A stretch of DNA of 50,783 bases from JAXHUH01 sp034211175 (GCA_034211175.1 JAXHUH010000333.1:1-50783); one strand, 5' to 3'. Shown: positions 17,157 through 25,264, counted from the stretch's first letter. Numbers and translations are program-made. The notes: generated by a model from the letters alone, not told the origin.

Positions 17157-18090
17157 GGTGTGCGCCGCCGGTCGAGCCGCCGAGGCCCGTCGCCGGGACC
17201 CCGGCCGGGCCCGCCGGAGCATCGTCGGGCGTGGGGTCGTGGCGTCGGATGTCGGCGCGCACCGCCTCGAAGGCGTCGATCGCCGCGAGCTGATCGTTGC
17301 GGTCGAGCGGCTCGGCCGAGTACATCGCCCGCTCCACCAGCCCCGCCAGGCGGCTGGACGACTCGGCCGAGGCGTGGAGCCGACCGAGCGCCCGGCGGGC
17401 GAGCTCGGCGGTCGTCTCCTGCGGTCGGCGCCCCAGCTCGTGCCGATCGAAGACCTGTTCGAGGCGCTCCCACGTGCGCAGGATCGCCCGGCGGGGGTCC
17501 GGGTCGTCGCGCAGGTCGGCCACCCCCTCGGCCAGCGCGGCGGCCACGCCCGACGTCGCCGTCTCCTCCACGGCGGGCTCGCCGGCGTTCGCGCGGCCGA
17601 ACCGGGTGGCGACCAGCGCGGCCACGACCACGAGTGCGCCGAGCCCGCCGAGCAGCGGCAGGTAGCCGCCACCCGCCGACGGCGGCTCGGCGACGGTCGT
17701 GCTCGTGGTGACCGGCGCGCCGGTGGCCTCGTTCCGGGCCGTCTCCTCGCCATCGTTGCGCAGCGCCATGAGCAGCAGGAACAGGACGGAGATGATGGCG
17801 AAGGCGACGATGTTGGCCCACCAGCGCCGCTTCGGCGCCGACCTCGGCCCGCTCCGGCGGCGCAGCAGCTCGACCAGCGCGGCGGTGAGGACGACGGCGC
17901 TGGCGACGACCCCGACACCGACGAGTGCGTCGCGCAGGTAGACCATCGCGGAGGGTGTCGCCGGGACCTCGCCGCCGGTGTCCCACACCGCCCGCCCGCT
18001 CGCCAGGGCGACGACCACGAGCCCGCCGAGCACCACGAGCGCGGCCAGCCCGAGGCGGACGTTGCGGCGGCGCTCCCCCGGCTCGGCCAT
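17149..18090 (-). CDS. DUF4129 domain membrane protein
   Basis: 313 aa, first gene of the MoxR operon. Four hydrophobic segments (about 12-32, 50-68, 88-108, 145-165) and a cytoplasmic C-terminal DUF4129 domain: AILRTWERLEQVFDRHELGRRP, ETTAELARRALG, LVERAMYSAEPLDRND. DUF4129 is typically found with MoxR, DUF58 and transglutaminase-type proteins. ATG 18090 lies 6 nt after TAGGGT with no ribosome site, so a leaderless mRNA is likely. Confidence 0.88.
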   Translation of the reverse strand: MAEPGERRRNVRLGLAALVVLGGLVVVALASGRAVWDTGGEVPATPSAMVYLRDALVGVGVVASAVVLTAALVELLRRRSGPRSAPKRRWWANIVAFAIISVLFLLLMALRNDGEETARNEATGAPVTTSTTVAEPPSAGGGYLPLLGGLGALVVVAALVATRFGRANAGEPAVEETATSGVAAALAEGVADLRDDPDPRRAILRTWERLEQVFDRHELGRRPQETTAELARRALGRLHASAESSSRLAGLVERAMYSAEPLDRNDQLAAIDAFEAVRADIRRHDPTPDDAPAGPAGVPATGLGGSTGGAHHD

Positions 18091-18096
18091 GACGGG

Positions 18097-18102
18097 ACCC
18101 TA
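18097..18102 (-). promoter_or_regulatory. -10 TAGGGT of the MoxR operon (leaderless)
   Basis: TAGGGT on the minus strand ends 6 nt before ATG 18090. A -10 at this distance puts the transcription start at or next to the A of the ATG; no Shine-Dalgarno could fit. Confidence 0.55.
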
Positions 18103-18258
18103 GCCCTCGTGCCTGCCGGTCCCCCGCACGGCCCGGGGCGTCGGGGAAACCGGTGTCCCGCCCCCGGCCCGTCTGCAAGAAATCGTTCAGACAACCCTCA
18201 CGCCCCGTTGACCTCCGCCCCTTTCGGTAGCCATGACGGGCGCACCACACTTGGTCGA

Positions 18259-19470
18259 ATGCGAGTGGACGCGAACTTCTACGGGTCGGTCCCGATGCGA
18301 GACGCGGGCAACGCCGGGCCGGTTCCGGTCGACCGCCGCTACGGCAACGACGCGTTCCTCGGCTGCTACGACAACCTCATCTCGTGGGCCGGATCGCTCG
18401 ACGAGCTCGGCTACGACACCATGTGGCTGACCGAGCACCACTTCCAGTACGAGGGCTACGAGGTCGTCCCGAACCTGGTCCAGTTCGGGCTGTTCCTCAC
18501 CACCCGCACCGAGCGCCTGCGGGCCGGGCAGATGTTCAACGTCGTCCCCCAGTGGCACCCGCTGCGGCTGGCCGAGGACTACGCCATGGCCCAGATCCTC
18601 TCCAACGACCGGATGCAGTTCGGCGTGGGCCGGGGGACGGTGCCCCGCGAGGCGCAGTCGCTCGGCGGCGTGGTGGCCTCGGGCGACAACGAGATGTCCC
18701 GCGAGGCCGACCGCCTCAACCGGGAGATCTTCGAGGAGTCGATGGAGATCATCCGGCTCGCCTGGACCAACGAGCGGTTCAGCTTCACCGGCAAGCACTT
18801 CACGCTCCCGCCGCCCGGCATCCCCGACCGCGGCGCCACCGTCACCGACCTGACGCTCGTGCCCAAGCCGATCTCGCCGGTCGACATCTGGCAGCCGGTC
18901 ACGTCGCCGGCGACGCTCGAGTACTGCCCGAGCGTGCGCCACCACGGCGTGATCCCGGCCCGGCCGCCGGCGCAGGTGAAGGAGATCTGGGACCGCTACG
19001 GCGAGCTCGCCGCGGGCCACGGGTGGGAGCTCGCGCCCGGCGAGGGCCGCTGCCTGGCGCTCAACGTCCACATCGGGCGCACCCGCGAGGACGCGTTCCG
19101 CACCGGCCGTGACCCCCACGACGAGTGGTGCCGCTTCCTCGCCCCCTACGGCCGGTTCCGCAGCTACGCGAACCCGGCCGGCGGCGAGACGCCGTTCGAC
19201 TTCCAGCCCGCGCTCGAGGACTCCGTCGACCAGCAGATCATGGCGATCGGCTCGGTCGAGGACGTCGCCGAGGCCGTGGGCATGTGGCACGAGCTGCTCG
19301 GGATGGAGCACCTCGTCCTGTTCTTCGACATGCCCGGCATCAGCCGGGAGGCGATGGTCGAGCAGTTCCACCTGTTCGCCGACGAGGTCATGCCCCGCGC
19401 CGGCCTCGAGATGACCCGATCCGATGTTGGCCGGGGCGTACGTACGCCCGGGCCACCTGACATGTGGTGA
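18259..19470 (+). CDS. LLM-class flavin-dependent monooxygenase
   Basis: 403 aa bacterial-luciferase-like oxidoreductase. Seen: MWLTEHHFQYEGYE (TEHH of the alkanal monooxygenase-like group), QMFNVVPQWHPLRLAEDYAM, QFGVGRGTVPREAQSLGG and a C-terminal SVEDVAEAVGMWHELLGMEHLVLFF. FMN- or F420-dependent; the EHH motif favours the FMN monooxygenase branch. The ATG has no clear ribosome site (CACACT ends 7 nt upstream). It is 7 nt from and co-transcribed with an amidohydrolase, which suggests oxidative attack on a heterocycle later hydrolysed by the neighbours (inference). Confidence 0.9.
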   Translation: MRVDANFYGSVPMRDAGNAGPVPVDRRYGNDAFLGCYDNLISWAGSLDELGYDTMWLTEHHFQYEGYEVVPNLVQFGLFLTTRTERLRAGQMFNVVPQWHPLRLAEDYAMAQILSNDRMQFGVGRGTVPREAQSLGGVVASGDNEMSREADRLNREIFEESMEIIRLAWTNERFSFTGKHFTLPPPGIPDRGATVTDLTLVPKPISPVDIWQPVTSPATLEYCPSVRHHGVIPARPPAQVKEIWDRYGELAAGHGWELAPGEGRCLALNVHIGRTREDAFRTGRDPHDEWCRFLAPYGRFRSYANPAGGETPFDFQPALEDSVDQQIMAIGSVEDVAEAVGMWHELLGMEHLVLFFDMPGISREAMVEQFHLFADEVMPRAGLEMTRSDVGRGVRTPGPPDMW

Positions 19471-19477
19471 GGACTCC

Positions 19478-20704
19478 ATGACGACGCTGCTGCGGAGCGC
19501 AACCCTGGCCGACGGATCGATCGTCGATGTCGTGATCGACGACGGCCGGATCACCGAGGTCGCCCGCGCGTTCAGCGTCGCCGGTGCGGAGGTGATCCAC
19601 GACCTCTGTGGCTACGTGCTCCTCCCCGCGCCCGCGGAGCCACACGCCCACCTCGACAAGGCGCTCACCGCCGACGTCGTCGCCAACCCACGGGGCGACC
19701 TGATGGGCGCGATCGAGTCCTGGCAGGCCCACCGCGCCGGGCTCAGTGCCTCCGACATCGCGGCGCGTGCCCGCCGCGCCGCCCGCCTGGCGGTCGCCAA
19801 CGGCGTCACCGCGCTGCGCACCCACGTCGACGTCGGCGCCGACATCGAGCTCGCCGCCGTCGAGGCCCTGCTCGACGTGCGCCGGGAGATGACCGGCCTC
19901 CTCGACCTCCAGATCGTCGCCCTCGTCGGACGGCCGACGTCGGGCCTCGAGGGTGCCGACAACCGGGCGCGCCTGCGTGCCGCGCTCGACGCGGGCGTCG
20001 ACATCGGCGGCGGCTGCCCCCACGTCGACCCGGACCCGAAGGCGTGCCTCGACGCCTGCTTCGAGATCGCCGGCGAGTTCGACCGGCCGATCGACCTCCA
20101 CATGGACGAGAACCTCGACCCGGAGTCGCTCGACGTCCGCTACATGGCCGAGGTCGTGCAGTCCTCGGGGTGGGAGCGCGGAGCGGTGGCCAGCCACTGC
20201 GTGAGCCTCGGTGTGCAACCGCTCGCGGTGCAGGAGCGGATCGCGGAGGAGATCGCCGAGGCGGGTGTCGGGGTCGTGACGCTGCCCCAGACGAACCTGT
20301 TCCTCCAGGGCCGCGATCACCCGACGTCCACGCCGCGGGGCCTCACCGCCATCCGGCCGCTGCTCGACGCGGGCGTCACGCTCGGCGCCGGCGGTGACAA
20401 CCTCCAGGACCCGTTCAACACGGTCGGTCGTGGCGACCCGCTCGAGACCGCGGCGCTCCTGGTGATGGCCGGGCACCTGACGCCCGAGGAGGCCTACCGG
20501 GCGGTCAGTGTCGACGCCCGTCAAGCGATGGGGCTCGAGGCGCCCGAGATCACCGCGGGTGCACCCGCCGAGCTGCTCGCGGTCCACGCCGCCACGCTGC
20601 GCGAGGCCGTCGCCTGCGCCCCGGCGAGCCGGATGGTGCTCCATCGTGGCGAGATCGTCGCCCAGACGTCGGTGCGCTCGGAGATCATCACCCCGACCGT
20701 CTGA
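19478..20704 (+). CDS. amidohydrolase (cytosine deaminase-like)
   Basis: 408 aa amidohydrolase-superfamily enzyme of the cytosine deaminase/CodA branch. Metal motif EPHAHLDK (~H45xH47), RTHVDVG, DLHMDEN (His/Glu pair), ASHCVSLG and the Asp-bearing LGAGGDNLQDPFN near residue 305. It deaminates or hydrolyses a ring C-N bond. ATG 19478 follows GTGAGGAC. Co-transcribed with the flavin oxidoreductase and convergent with two carbamoyl hydrolases, so a pyrimidine, hydantoin or creatinine-like substrate is plausible; not provable from sequence. Confidence 0.9.
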   Translation: MTTLLRSATLADGSIVDVVIDDGRITEVARAFSVAGAEVIHDLCGYVLLPAPAEPHAHLDKALTADVVANPRGDLMGAIESWQAHRAGLSASDIAARARRAARLAVANGVTALRTHVDVGADIELAAVEALLDVRREMTGLLDLQIVALVGRPTSGLEGADNRARLRAALDAGVDIGGGCPHVDPDPKACLDACFEIAGEFDRPIDLHMDENLDPESLDVRYMAEVVQSSGWERGAVASHCVSLGVQPLAVQERIAEEIAEAGVGVVTLPQTNLFLQGRDHPTSTPRGLTAIRPLLDAGVTLGAGGDNLQDPFNTVGRGDPLETAALLVMAGHLTPEEAYRAVSVDARQAMGLEAPEITAGAPAELLAVHAATLREAVACAPASRMVLHRGEIVAQTSVRSEIITPTV

Positions 20705-20772
20705 GCTGCTCGCCCGGGCCCTCGCGGGCTCCGGCGCGGGCGGGTTGCGCCGCCGGCCTTCCCGGTCGCACA

Positions 20773-20789
20773 CGGGCCCGGAGGGCCCG
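20773..20789. terminator. small hairpin between convergent operons
   Basis: CGGGCCC, loop GGA, GGGCCCG: perfect 7-bp stem in the 131-base convergent gap. Symmetric, so it could serve either strand. No T-run. Confidence 0.4.
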
Positions 20790-20835
20790 CGCAACGACCG
20801 TGAACCGCATTCGCCCGAACGTGGCGCGATCGTGC

Positions 20836-21762
20836 TCAGTCCGGCGCGATCGCACCCCGTTGTGTGCAAATCGGACCGTACTTCTCGATGCGCCGGTGGA
20901 GCGCGAAATCGAACGTGGTCGACTTGTACGAGTTGCATTGATCAAGGTCGATGTCGGCCACGACCAACTCGTCACCGACCGTTGCTGCTTCCGCGACGAC
21001 ACGACCCGACGGCGCGATCACACAACTCCCGCCGATCATCGGCACACCTTCTTCATCACCTGCTTTGGCGACACCGACGACCCACAGGCCGTTCTGGTAC
21101 GCACCGGCCTGCATGACGAGATGGTTGTGGAAGTCGCTGTGCTCGTCGTGGTCGGGCGCCGGCGGGTTGTGCACCGGCGTGTTGTACCCGACGAGGACGA
21201 GCTCGGCGCCGCCGAGCCCGAGGCAGCGCCACGTCTCCGACCACCGGCGGTCGTTGCAGATCGCCATGCCGACCACGCCGCCGAACGCCCGCCACGTGCC
21301 GAACCCGTCGGGCGGCGACTCGAAGTAGCGCTTCTCGAGGTGCTGGAACTGACGCCACGGCTCGTGCTCGGCGTGGCCGGGGAGGTGGATCTTGCGGTAG
21401 CGGGCGATCTCGGCCCCGTCCGGCCCGACCAGCATCATCGTGTTGTAGCGGTGGCCGTCGGGGGTCAGCTCGGCGTAGCCGAGGGCGAAGCCGACGCCGA
21501 GGCGGATCGCCTCGTCCCACAACGGCTTGGTCTCGGGGCCGGGCATCTCGCGCTCGTAGAACGCGTCGAGCTCCGCCGGATCCTCGAAGTACCAGCGGGG
21601 GAAGAACGTCGTGAGGGTGAGCTCGGGGAAGACGACCAGGTCGGACCCGGCGGCTGCGGCGTCGCGCAGGTGCGTGATCAGGCGCTCGACGACGTCGGCC
21701 CGGGTGTGGTCCCGCTGGATCGGGCCCATCTGGGCGGCGGCAACGGTCAGCGGCCTGGTCAT
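20836..21762 (-). CDS. N-carbamoyl-D-amino acid hydrolase (nitrilase superfamily)
   Basis: 308 aa. Strong family resemblance along its length to D-carbamoylases: VVFPELTLTTFFPRWYF with catalytic Glu47, YRKIHLPGHAEHE with Lys124, and AICNDRRWSETWR with nucleophile Cys169; GYNTPVHNPP and QAGAYQNGLW are also family blocks. Hydrolyses an N-carbamoyl amino acid to the amino acid, CO2 and ammonia. ATG 21762 overlaps the stop of the upstream carbamoylase (ATGA). Last gene of a three-gene operon with an M20 carbamoylase and a creatininase-family enzyme. Confidence 0.92.
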   Translation of the reverse strand: MTRPLTVAAAQMGPIQRDHTRADVVERLITHLRDAAAAGSDLVVFPELTLTTFFPRWYFEDPAELDAFYEREMPGPETKPLWDEAIRLGVGFALGYAELTPDGHRYNTMMLVGPDGAEIARYRKIHLPGHAEHEPWRQFQHLEKRYFESPPDGFGTWRAFGGVVGMAICNDRRWSETWRCLGLGGAELVLVGYNTPVHNPPAPDHDEHSDFHNHLVMQAGAYQNGLWVVGVAKAGDEEGVPMIGGSCVIAPSGRVVAEAATVGDELVVADIDLDQCNSYKSTTFDFALHRRIEKYGPICTQRGAIAPD

Positions 21763-23030
21763 TGGCTCCACTCCTCGGCGTGCAGGTCGGGATCATCGGC
21801 GAGGCGCAGCATGGTGTTCAGCAGAACATCCGCGCCGGCGACGAGATCCTCGGGTTCGGTGTGCTCGGCCGGGTTGTGGCTGACGCCGTCGCGGCTCTTG
21901 GTGAACACCATGGCGGTCGGGCACACCCGGGCCAGCATCTGGGCGTCGTGGCCGGCGCCCGACGGCAGCCGACGGGTGCGGTGGCCGAGCGACCGTGCGG
22001 TCGACTCGACCAGGTCGACGACCTTCGGGTCGAACGGCACCGGCTCGAACCGGGCGAGCGAGCGGTGGGAGATCTCGACGTGCTCGTCGGCCGCCAGGTG
22101 CTCGATCATCTGCGCCAGGCGGCGCTCGGCCTCGCGCAGCTTCTGCTCGTCGGTGTTGCGCAGGTCGACGGTGACGAGGGACGAGCCGGCCACCACGTTC
22201 ACGAGGCCCGGTGACAGCTCGCTGACGCCGACGGTGCCGACCTGGTGGCCGCCGAGCTCGCCGGCGAGCTCGCGGACGAAGGTCGTGATCCTCGCTGCCG
22301 CGTAGCCGGCGTCGCGTCGCAGGTGCATCGGGGTCGTGCCGGCGTGGTTCGACTGGCCCTCGATGCGCAGCTCCTGCCAGGAGATGCCCTGCACGCTCTC
22401 GACGACGCCGATGGTGATGTCCTCGATGTCGAGGATCGGGCCCTGCTCGATGTGGAGCTCGACGAACGCCGCGGGCGGGCGGCCGGGGCACGGCGCCGAG
22501 CCGGCGTAGCCGATGCGCTCCAGCTCGTCGCCGAGCACGGCGCCGTCGACGCCGTGGATGTCGAGCGCGGACTCGAGCGGGAGGCCGCCGACGTAGACGA
22601 GGCTGCCGAGCATGTCCGGCGGGAAGCGGGCGCCCTCCTCGTCGGTGAACGACGCGACCGCCAGCGGGCGCGACGTCTCGATGCCCAGCTCCATGACCCG
22701 TTCGATCACCTCGAGGCCGGCGAGGACGCCGAGGTTGCCGTCGTAGCGCCCGCCGCGGGCCACCGTGTCGATGTGGGAGCCGCACATCACCGGCGCCCGG
22801 CCGCCGTGGTCGGGCTGGCAGCCGACGATGTTGCCGATGCCGTCGATCGTCACCTGCAGGCCGAGGTCGCGCATCCACGTGACCACCAGGTCGCGTCCGT
22901 CACGGTCCTCGTCGGTGAGCGCGAGGCGGGAGTTGCCGGTGGTGCCGGGGATGGCCCCGATGCGGGCCAGGTCGTCGAGTCGTTGGAGGAGGCGGACGCC
23001 GTCGACGCGATGGGCCGTGGCGGCCGTCAT
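21759..23030 (-). CDS. Zn-dependent hydantoinase/carbamoylase-family amidase (M20)
   Basis: 423 aa M20/M28-type amidohydrolase of the N-carbamoyl-L-amino acid hydrolase / allantoate amidohydrolase group. Metal and substrate motifs: CGSHIDTVARGGRYDGNLGV, SFTDEEGARFPPDM, VELHIEQGPILD, QSNHAGTTPMHLRRDA, PSGAGHDAQMLA. ATG 23030 overlaps the creatininase stop (ATGA). With the unrelated nitrilase-type D-carbamoylase downstream, the operon can in principle hydrolyse both stereo-forms of a carbamoyl acid, or two successive ureido intermediates. Confidence 0.92.
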   Translation of the reverse strand: MTAATAHRVDGVRLLQRLDDLARIGAIPGTTGNSRLALTDEDRDGRDLVVTWMRDLGLQVTIDGIGNIVGCQPDHGGRAPVMCGSHIDTVARGGRYDGNLGVLAGLEVIERVMELGIETSRPLAVASFTDEEGARFPPDMLGSLVYVGGLPLESALDIHGVDGAVLGDELERIGYAGSAPCPGRPPAAFVELHIEQGPILDIEDITIGVVESVQGISWQELRIEGQSNHAGTTPMHLRRDAGYAAARITTFVRELAGELGGHQVGTVGVSELSPGLVNVVAGSSLVTVDLRNTDEQKLREAERRLAQMIEHLAADEHVEISHRSLARFEPVPFDPKVVDLVESTARSLGHRTRRLPSGAGHDAQMLARVCPTAMVFTKSRDGVSHNPAEHTEPEDLVAGADVLLNTMLRLADDPDLHAEEWSQ

Positions 23031-23809
23031 CCGTCGCCCTTCATCGGCAGCTCGAACCGGGCGATCTCCCCGAACGCGGCGCCGAGGCGGGCCACGGCGG
23101 CCTCGAAGCGCGCCTTGCCCCGCTCCGCGGTCGCGCCGGTGGGGTCGCCGATGTGGCCGTCGGGCCCGAAGTCGTTGGCCAGCCACCCGAAGCCGACGGA
23201 ACCGCCGAAGCGCACCTGGTCGTTGGCGACGAGCGCGCCGGGGATGTTGCGCTCGGCCAGGTCCATGCGGACGAGGTCGGGGCGCAGGTGGAGGACCACC
23301 GACGTCTCCTCCAGCCCGCCGTGGATGCCCATGCCGTGCTCCTCGGACGTCGATTCGCCGCCCTGGTCGGGCGGGACCGACGGGTGGGCCAGGAACGTGA
23401 GGAGCCCGTGGTGGAGGCGCAGCTCGCGGCACGCGACGCCGAGCAGCGCCGAGTTGCCGCCGTGCCCGTTGAGGAACACGATCTTGCGCGCCCCGGTGGT
23501 CGCGGCGCTGCGGCCGATGTCGTCGAGCACCTTGAGCAGCGTGTCGGGGCCGAGCCAGACGGTGCCGGGCGCCCAGGCGTGCTCGTTCGACTTGGTGTAC
23601 GCCAGCGGCTCCATCAGCCACAGGTCGTGCTCGTCGCCGTACTCCGACACCACGGCCTCGCCGGCGGCGGCCGCGATGATCAGATCGGTGGCGAACGGCA
23701 GGTGCGGGCCGTGCTGCTCGATGGCGCCGAGCGGCTGGACCAGGATCGACGATCCCGTCACCCGTTCGGCGACCTCCGGCGAGCGCAGCTCGGCGAGACG
23801 ACGGCTCAC
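23027..23809 (-). CDS. creatininase-family amidohydrolase
   Basis: 260 aa creatininase/MftE-fold metalloenzyme. Metal ligands in GAIEQHGPHLPFATD (Glu, His, Asp), FLNGHGGNSALL (His) and HGGLEETSVV (Glu). The family opens cyclic amides (creatinine), cleaves formamide intermediates or matures mycofactocin; no mycofactocin genes are near, and the following carbamoyl hydrolases favour ring-amide opening. First gene of the minus-strand operon; GTG 23809 follows GAAAGGT at a long spacing. A -10-like TAGCGT lies on the minus strand at 23896-23901. Confidence 0.9.
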   Translation of the reverse strand: MSRRLAELRSPEVAERVTGSSILVQPLGAIEQHGPHLPFATDLIIAAAAGEAVVSEYGDEHDLWLMEPLAYTKSNEHAWAPGTVWLGPDTLLKVLDDIGRSAATTGARKIVFLNGHGGNSALLGVACRELRLHHGLLTFLAHPSVPPDQGGESTSEEHGMGIHGGLEETSVVLHLRPDLVRMDLAERNIPGALVANDQVRFGGSVGFGWLANDFGPDGHIGDPTGATAERGKARFEAAVARLGAAFGEIARFELPMKGDG

Positions 23810-23953
23810 ACGGCAACCTTTCTCGGTGCGGGACCCCTCGGCGGGGGGCCTCGTGGTCGGGCGGCTCCGGGCAGGACGATGCCGCGGAGGCCACGACGCT
23901 ACCGACTGGGCGTGACGTGTTCGTTTCGCATGTGTGAATCGATGCTGAGACGC

Positions 23954-23990
23954 CGATCGGCCCCGCCGGCGACACCGGCGGGGCCGATCG
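23954..23990 (-). terminator. strong 16-bp hairpin after the Rpf-like gene
   Basis: CGATCGGCCCCGCCGG (23954-23969), loop CGACA, then the exact complement (23975-23990). Perfect 16-bp stem about 90 nt past the Rpf-like stop and ahead of the creatininase operon. No T-tract, as is common in actinobacteria. Confidence 0.75.
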
Positions 23991-24043
23991 AGCGCTTCCC
24001 GACGGGTGTCCCCGGATCGGGCACCGTCACGTCGAGGGGACGG

Positions 24044-24094
24044 TCAGTTCGCGGCGACCGTCAGTTCGACGGGATCCTCAGTTCGAGAAGGCGC
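24044..24094 (-). repeat. three 17-bp direct repeats at the 3' end of the Rpf-like gene
   Basis: TCAGTTCG starts at 24044, 24061 and 24078, exactly 17 bases apart, with diverged remainders. The copy at 24078 contains the stop codon of the Rpf-like gene. Looks like local duplication of the gene end. Confidence 0.6.
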
Positions 24095-24473
24095 GTGCCC
24101 CGCAGTGGGGCCAGGGCTGGGGCCCGGCCTCGAGGAGGAGGGCTCTCGCCATGGCGTCCTGCTCGTGGGGCGTCACGTTCGCCGGGCTGCGGCCGACGAG
24201 CCACGGCATCCAGCGGCTCGCGACGTCGTCCCACGTGCGCTGCGAGAACTGATAGGCCCCGTGGTAGAGGCCGTTCGAGCTGCTGATGTCGTAGCGGCCC
24301 GTGGACTCGCAGTGCCGGAGCTCGGCGAGGTCCTGCTCGGACGCAGCGGCCGTCAGGCCGTTCATCTCCTGGAACGCGGCGATCTGCTCCGGTGTCGGCT
24401 GGCACGCGCCGAGCACGAAGATCGCCACGAGCGCGGCGAGCGCGAGGAACAGAGAACGAAGGGTTGGACGCAC
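24078..24473 (-). CDS. Rpf-like (resuscitation-promoting factor) transglycosylase lipoprotein
   Basis: 131 aa. Signal peptide with a lipobox ending at Cys24 (VLGAC), a short linker, then a compact Rpf/lysozyme-like domain: LRHCESTGRYDISSSNGLYHG with catalytic Glu56, GAYQFSQRTWDDVASRW and PHEQDAMARALL. Acts on peptidoglycan at the outer membrane-face; short compared with classic Rpfs and lacking LysM, DUF348 or G5 domains. GTG 24473 follows GGGAGGTGCC. It is monocistronic between a strong terminator and a long predicted leader. Confidence 0.9.
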   Translation of the reverse strand: MRPTLRSLFLALAALVAIFVLGACQPTPEQIAAFQEMNGLTAAASEQDLAELRHCESTGRYDISSSNGLYHGAYQFSQRTWDDVASRWMPWLVGRSPANVTPHEQDAMARALLLEAGPQPWPHCGARAFSN

Positions 24474-24656
24474 GGCACCTCCCGGCGGGCTCCGCCACCG
24501 GGTATCTCCCGGGGCACGCGGGAACCGTCGGTAGAGCTGGGGGTGACGGAACAGCGCGGGCGGAGCGTTCCCAGCACGCCAGCATCAGGACGGGTGGAAC
24601 ACCGCCGTTCGGACACCCGGGCGCGACGCGCTGGACTCGGTTTGTTTGCGTTGCTG
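24474..24656 (-). promoter_or_regulatory. ~180-nt predicted 5' leader of the Rpf-like gene
   Basis: From the predicted start near 24656 to GTG 24473 there is no ORF with a ribosome site. The GC-rich leader can form hairpins; one (CCCGGTGGC paired with GCCCGCCGGG, on the minus strand) directly abuts the GGGAGG ribosome site. Rpf leaders in actinobacteria often hold c-di-AMP (ydaO) riboswitches, but the ydaO core motifs were not found here. Confidence 0.4.
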
Positions 24657-24662
24657 TCACGC

Positions 24663-24691
24663 ATTATGCACGTACGGAAACACGTTCGCAA
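24663..24691 (-). promoter_or_regulatory. sigma70-type promoter of the Rpf-like gene
   Basis: On the minus strand TTGCGA (24686-24691), a 17-nt spacer, then CATAAT (24663-24668). It is the best -35/-10 pair by eye in this region and lies in a local AT-richer patch. Start expected near 24656. Confidence 0.65.
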
Positions 24692-24797
24692 CCTTACCGT
24701 TCTCCGTGACCACCACTTCACACCATGTGGTCACCCGCAACGACCCCCCAGCTCATCAACCCGCACCCCCCATCCCGCCGTGCCCCGGACCCCAAGC

Positions 24798-25170
24798 CCG
24801 GTACCCGCCGCCGGCCTCCGGCCTTGGCGGTGGGGAAGCTCCTGCGGCTCCCCCGGCCAGCGCCAGCTCGGCTCGGCTCGCAACCCGCGAGCGGGCCGAG
24901 CCCGCCGCGCCCTGGAACCCATGCCCAGGGCCCGCCGGGCCTGACGGCGGGCCTGCGGCCTTGGCGGAGCGGAGGTACTGCGGCTCTCCCGTGTGAGGCG
25001 GCTGCCGCGCACGGACGACTCCAGCTCGGCAGGTGACCCGCGAGCGGGTCGACCTCACCGCGGCCCTGAAACCCATGCCCAGGGCCCGCCGGGCCTGACG
25101 GCCCCGAGCGGAGCGGGAAGTACTGCGGCTCTCCCGTGCGAGGCGGCTGCCGAGCACGGGCCGAGCAGCT
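24798..25170. repeat. GC-rich imperfect tandem repeat (unit ~145-158 bp)
   Basis: Two near-complete units (about 24863-25020 and 25021-25170) and a partial one before them (24798-24862). Shared blocks: CCAGCTCGG, ACCCGCGAGCGGG, AACCCATGCCCAGGGCCCGC (24916 and 25070), ACTGCGGCTCTCCCGTG (24977 and 25122) and GAGGCGGCTGCCG. Non-coding by appearance, ends at the edge of tRNA-Ser(GCT). Could be a local duplication or a small interspersed element. Confidence 0.7.
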
Positions 25171-25173
25171 CGG

Positions 25174-25264
25174 CGGAGAGGGTGGGATTTGAACCCACGG
25201 ATGGGATTGCTCCCATCAACGCCTTAGCAGGGCGCCCCGATCAACCAGACTCCGGCACCTCTCC
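25174..25264 (-). tRNA. tRNA-Ser (anticodon GCT)
   Basis: 91-nt class II tRNA on the minus strand: acceptor GGAGAGG/CCTCTCC, anticodon loop CTGCTAA (GCT, reads AGC/AGT), long variable arm GATGGGAGCAATCCCATC, T-loop GTTCAAA, discriminator G. CCA not encoded. Confidence 0.95.

Noticed and set aside
24474..24656. ydaO (c-di-AMP) riboswitch before the Rpf-like gene
   Set aside because: Expected core motifs such as GGGGTGAAT and CCGACAGCTAACC were not found on the minus strand; only an uncharacterised leader is claimed.
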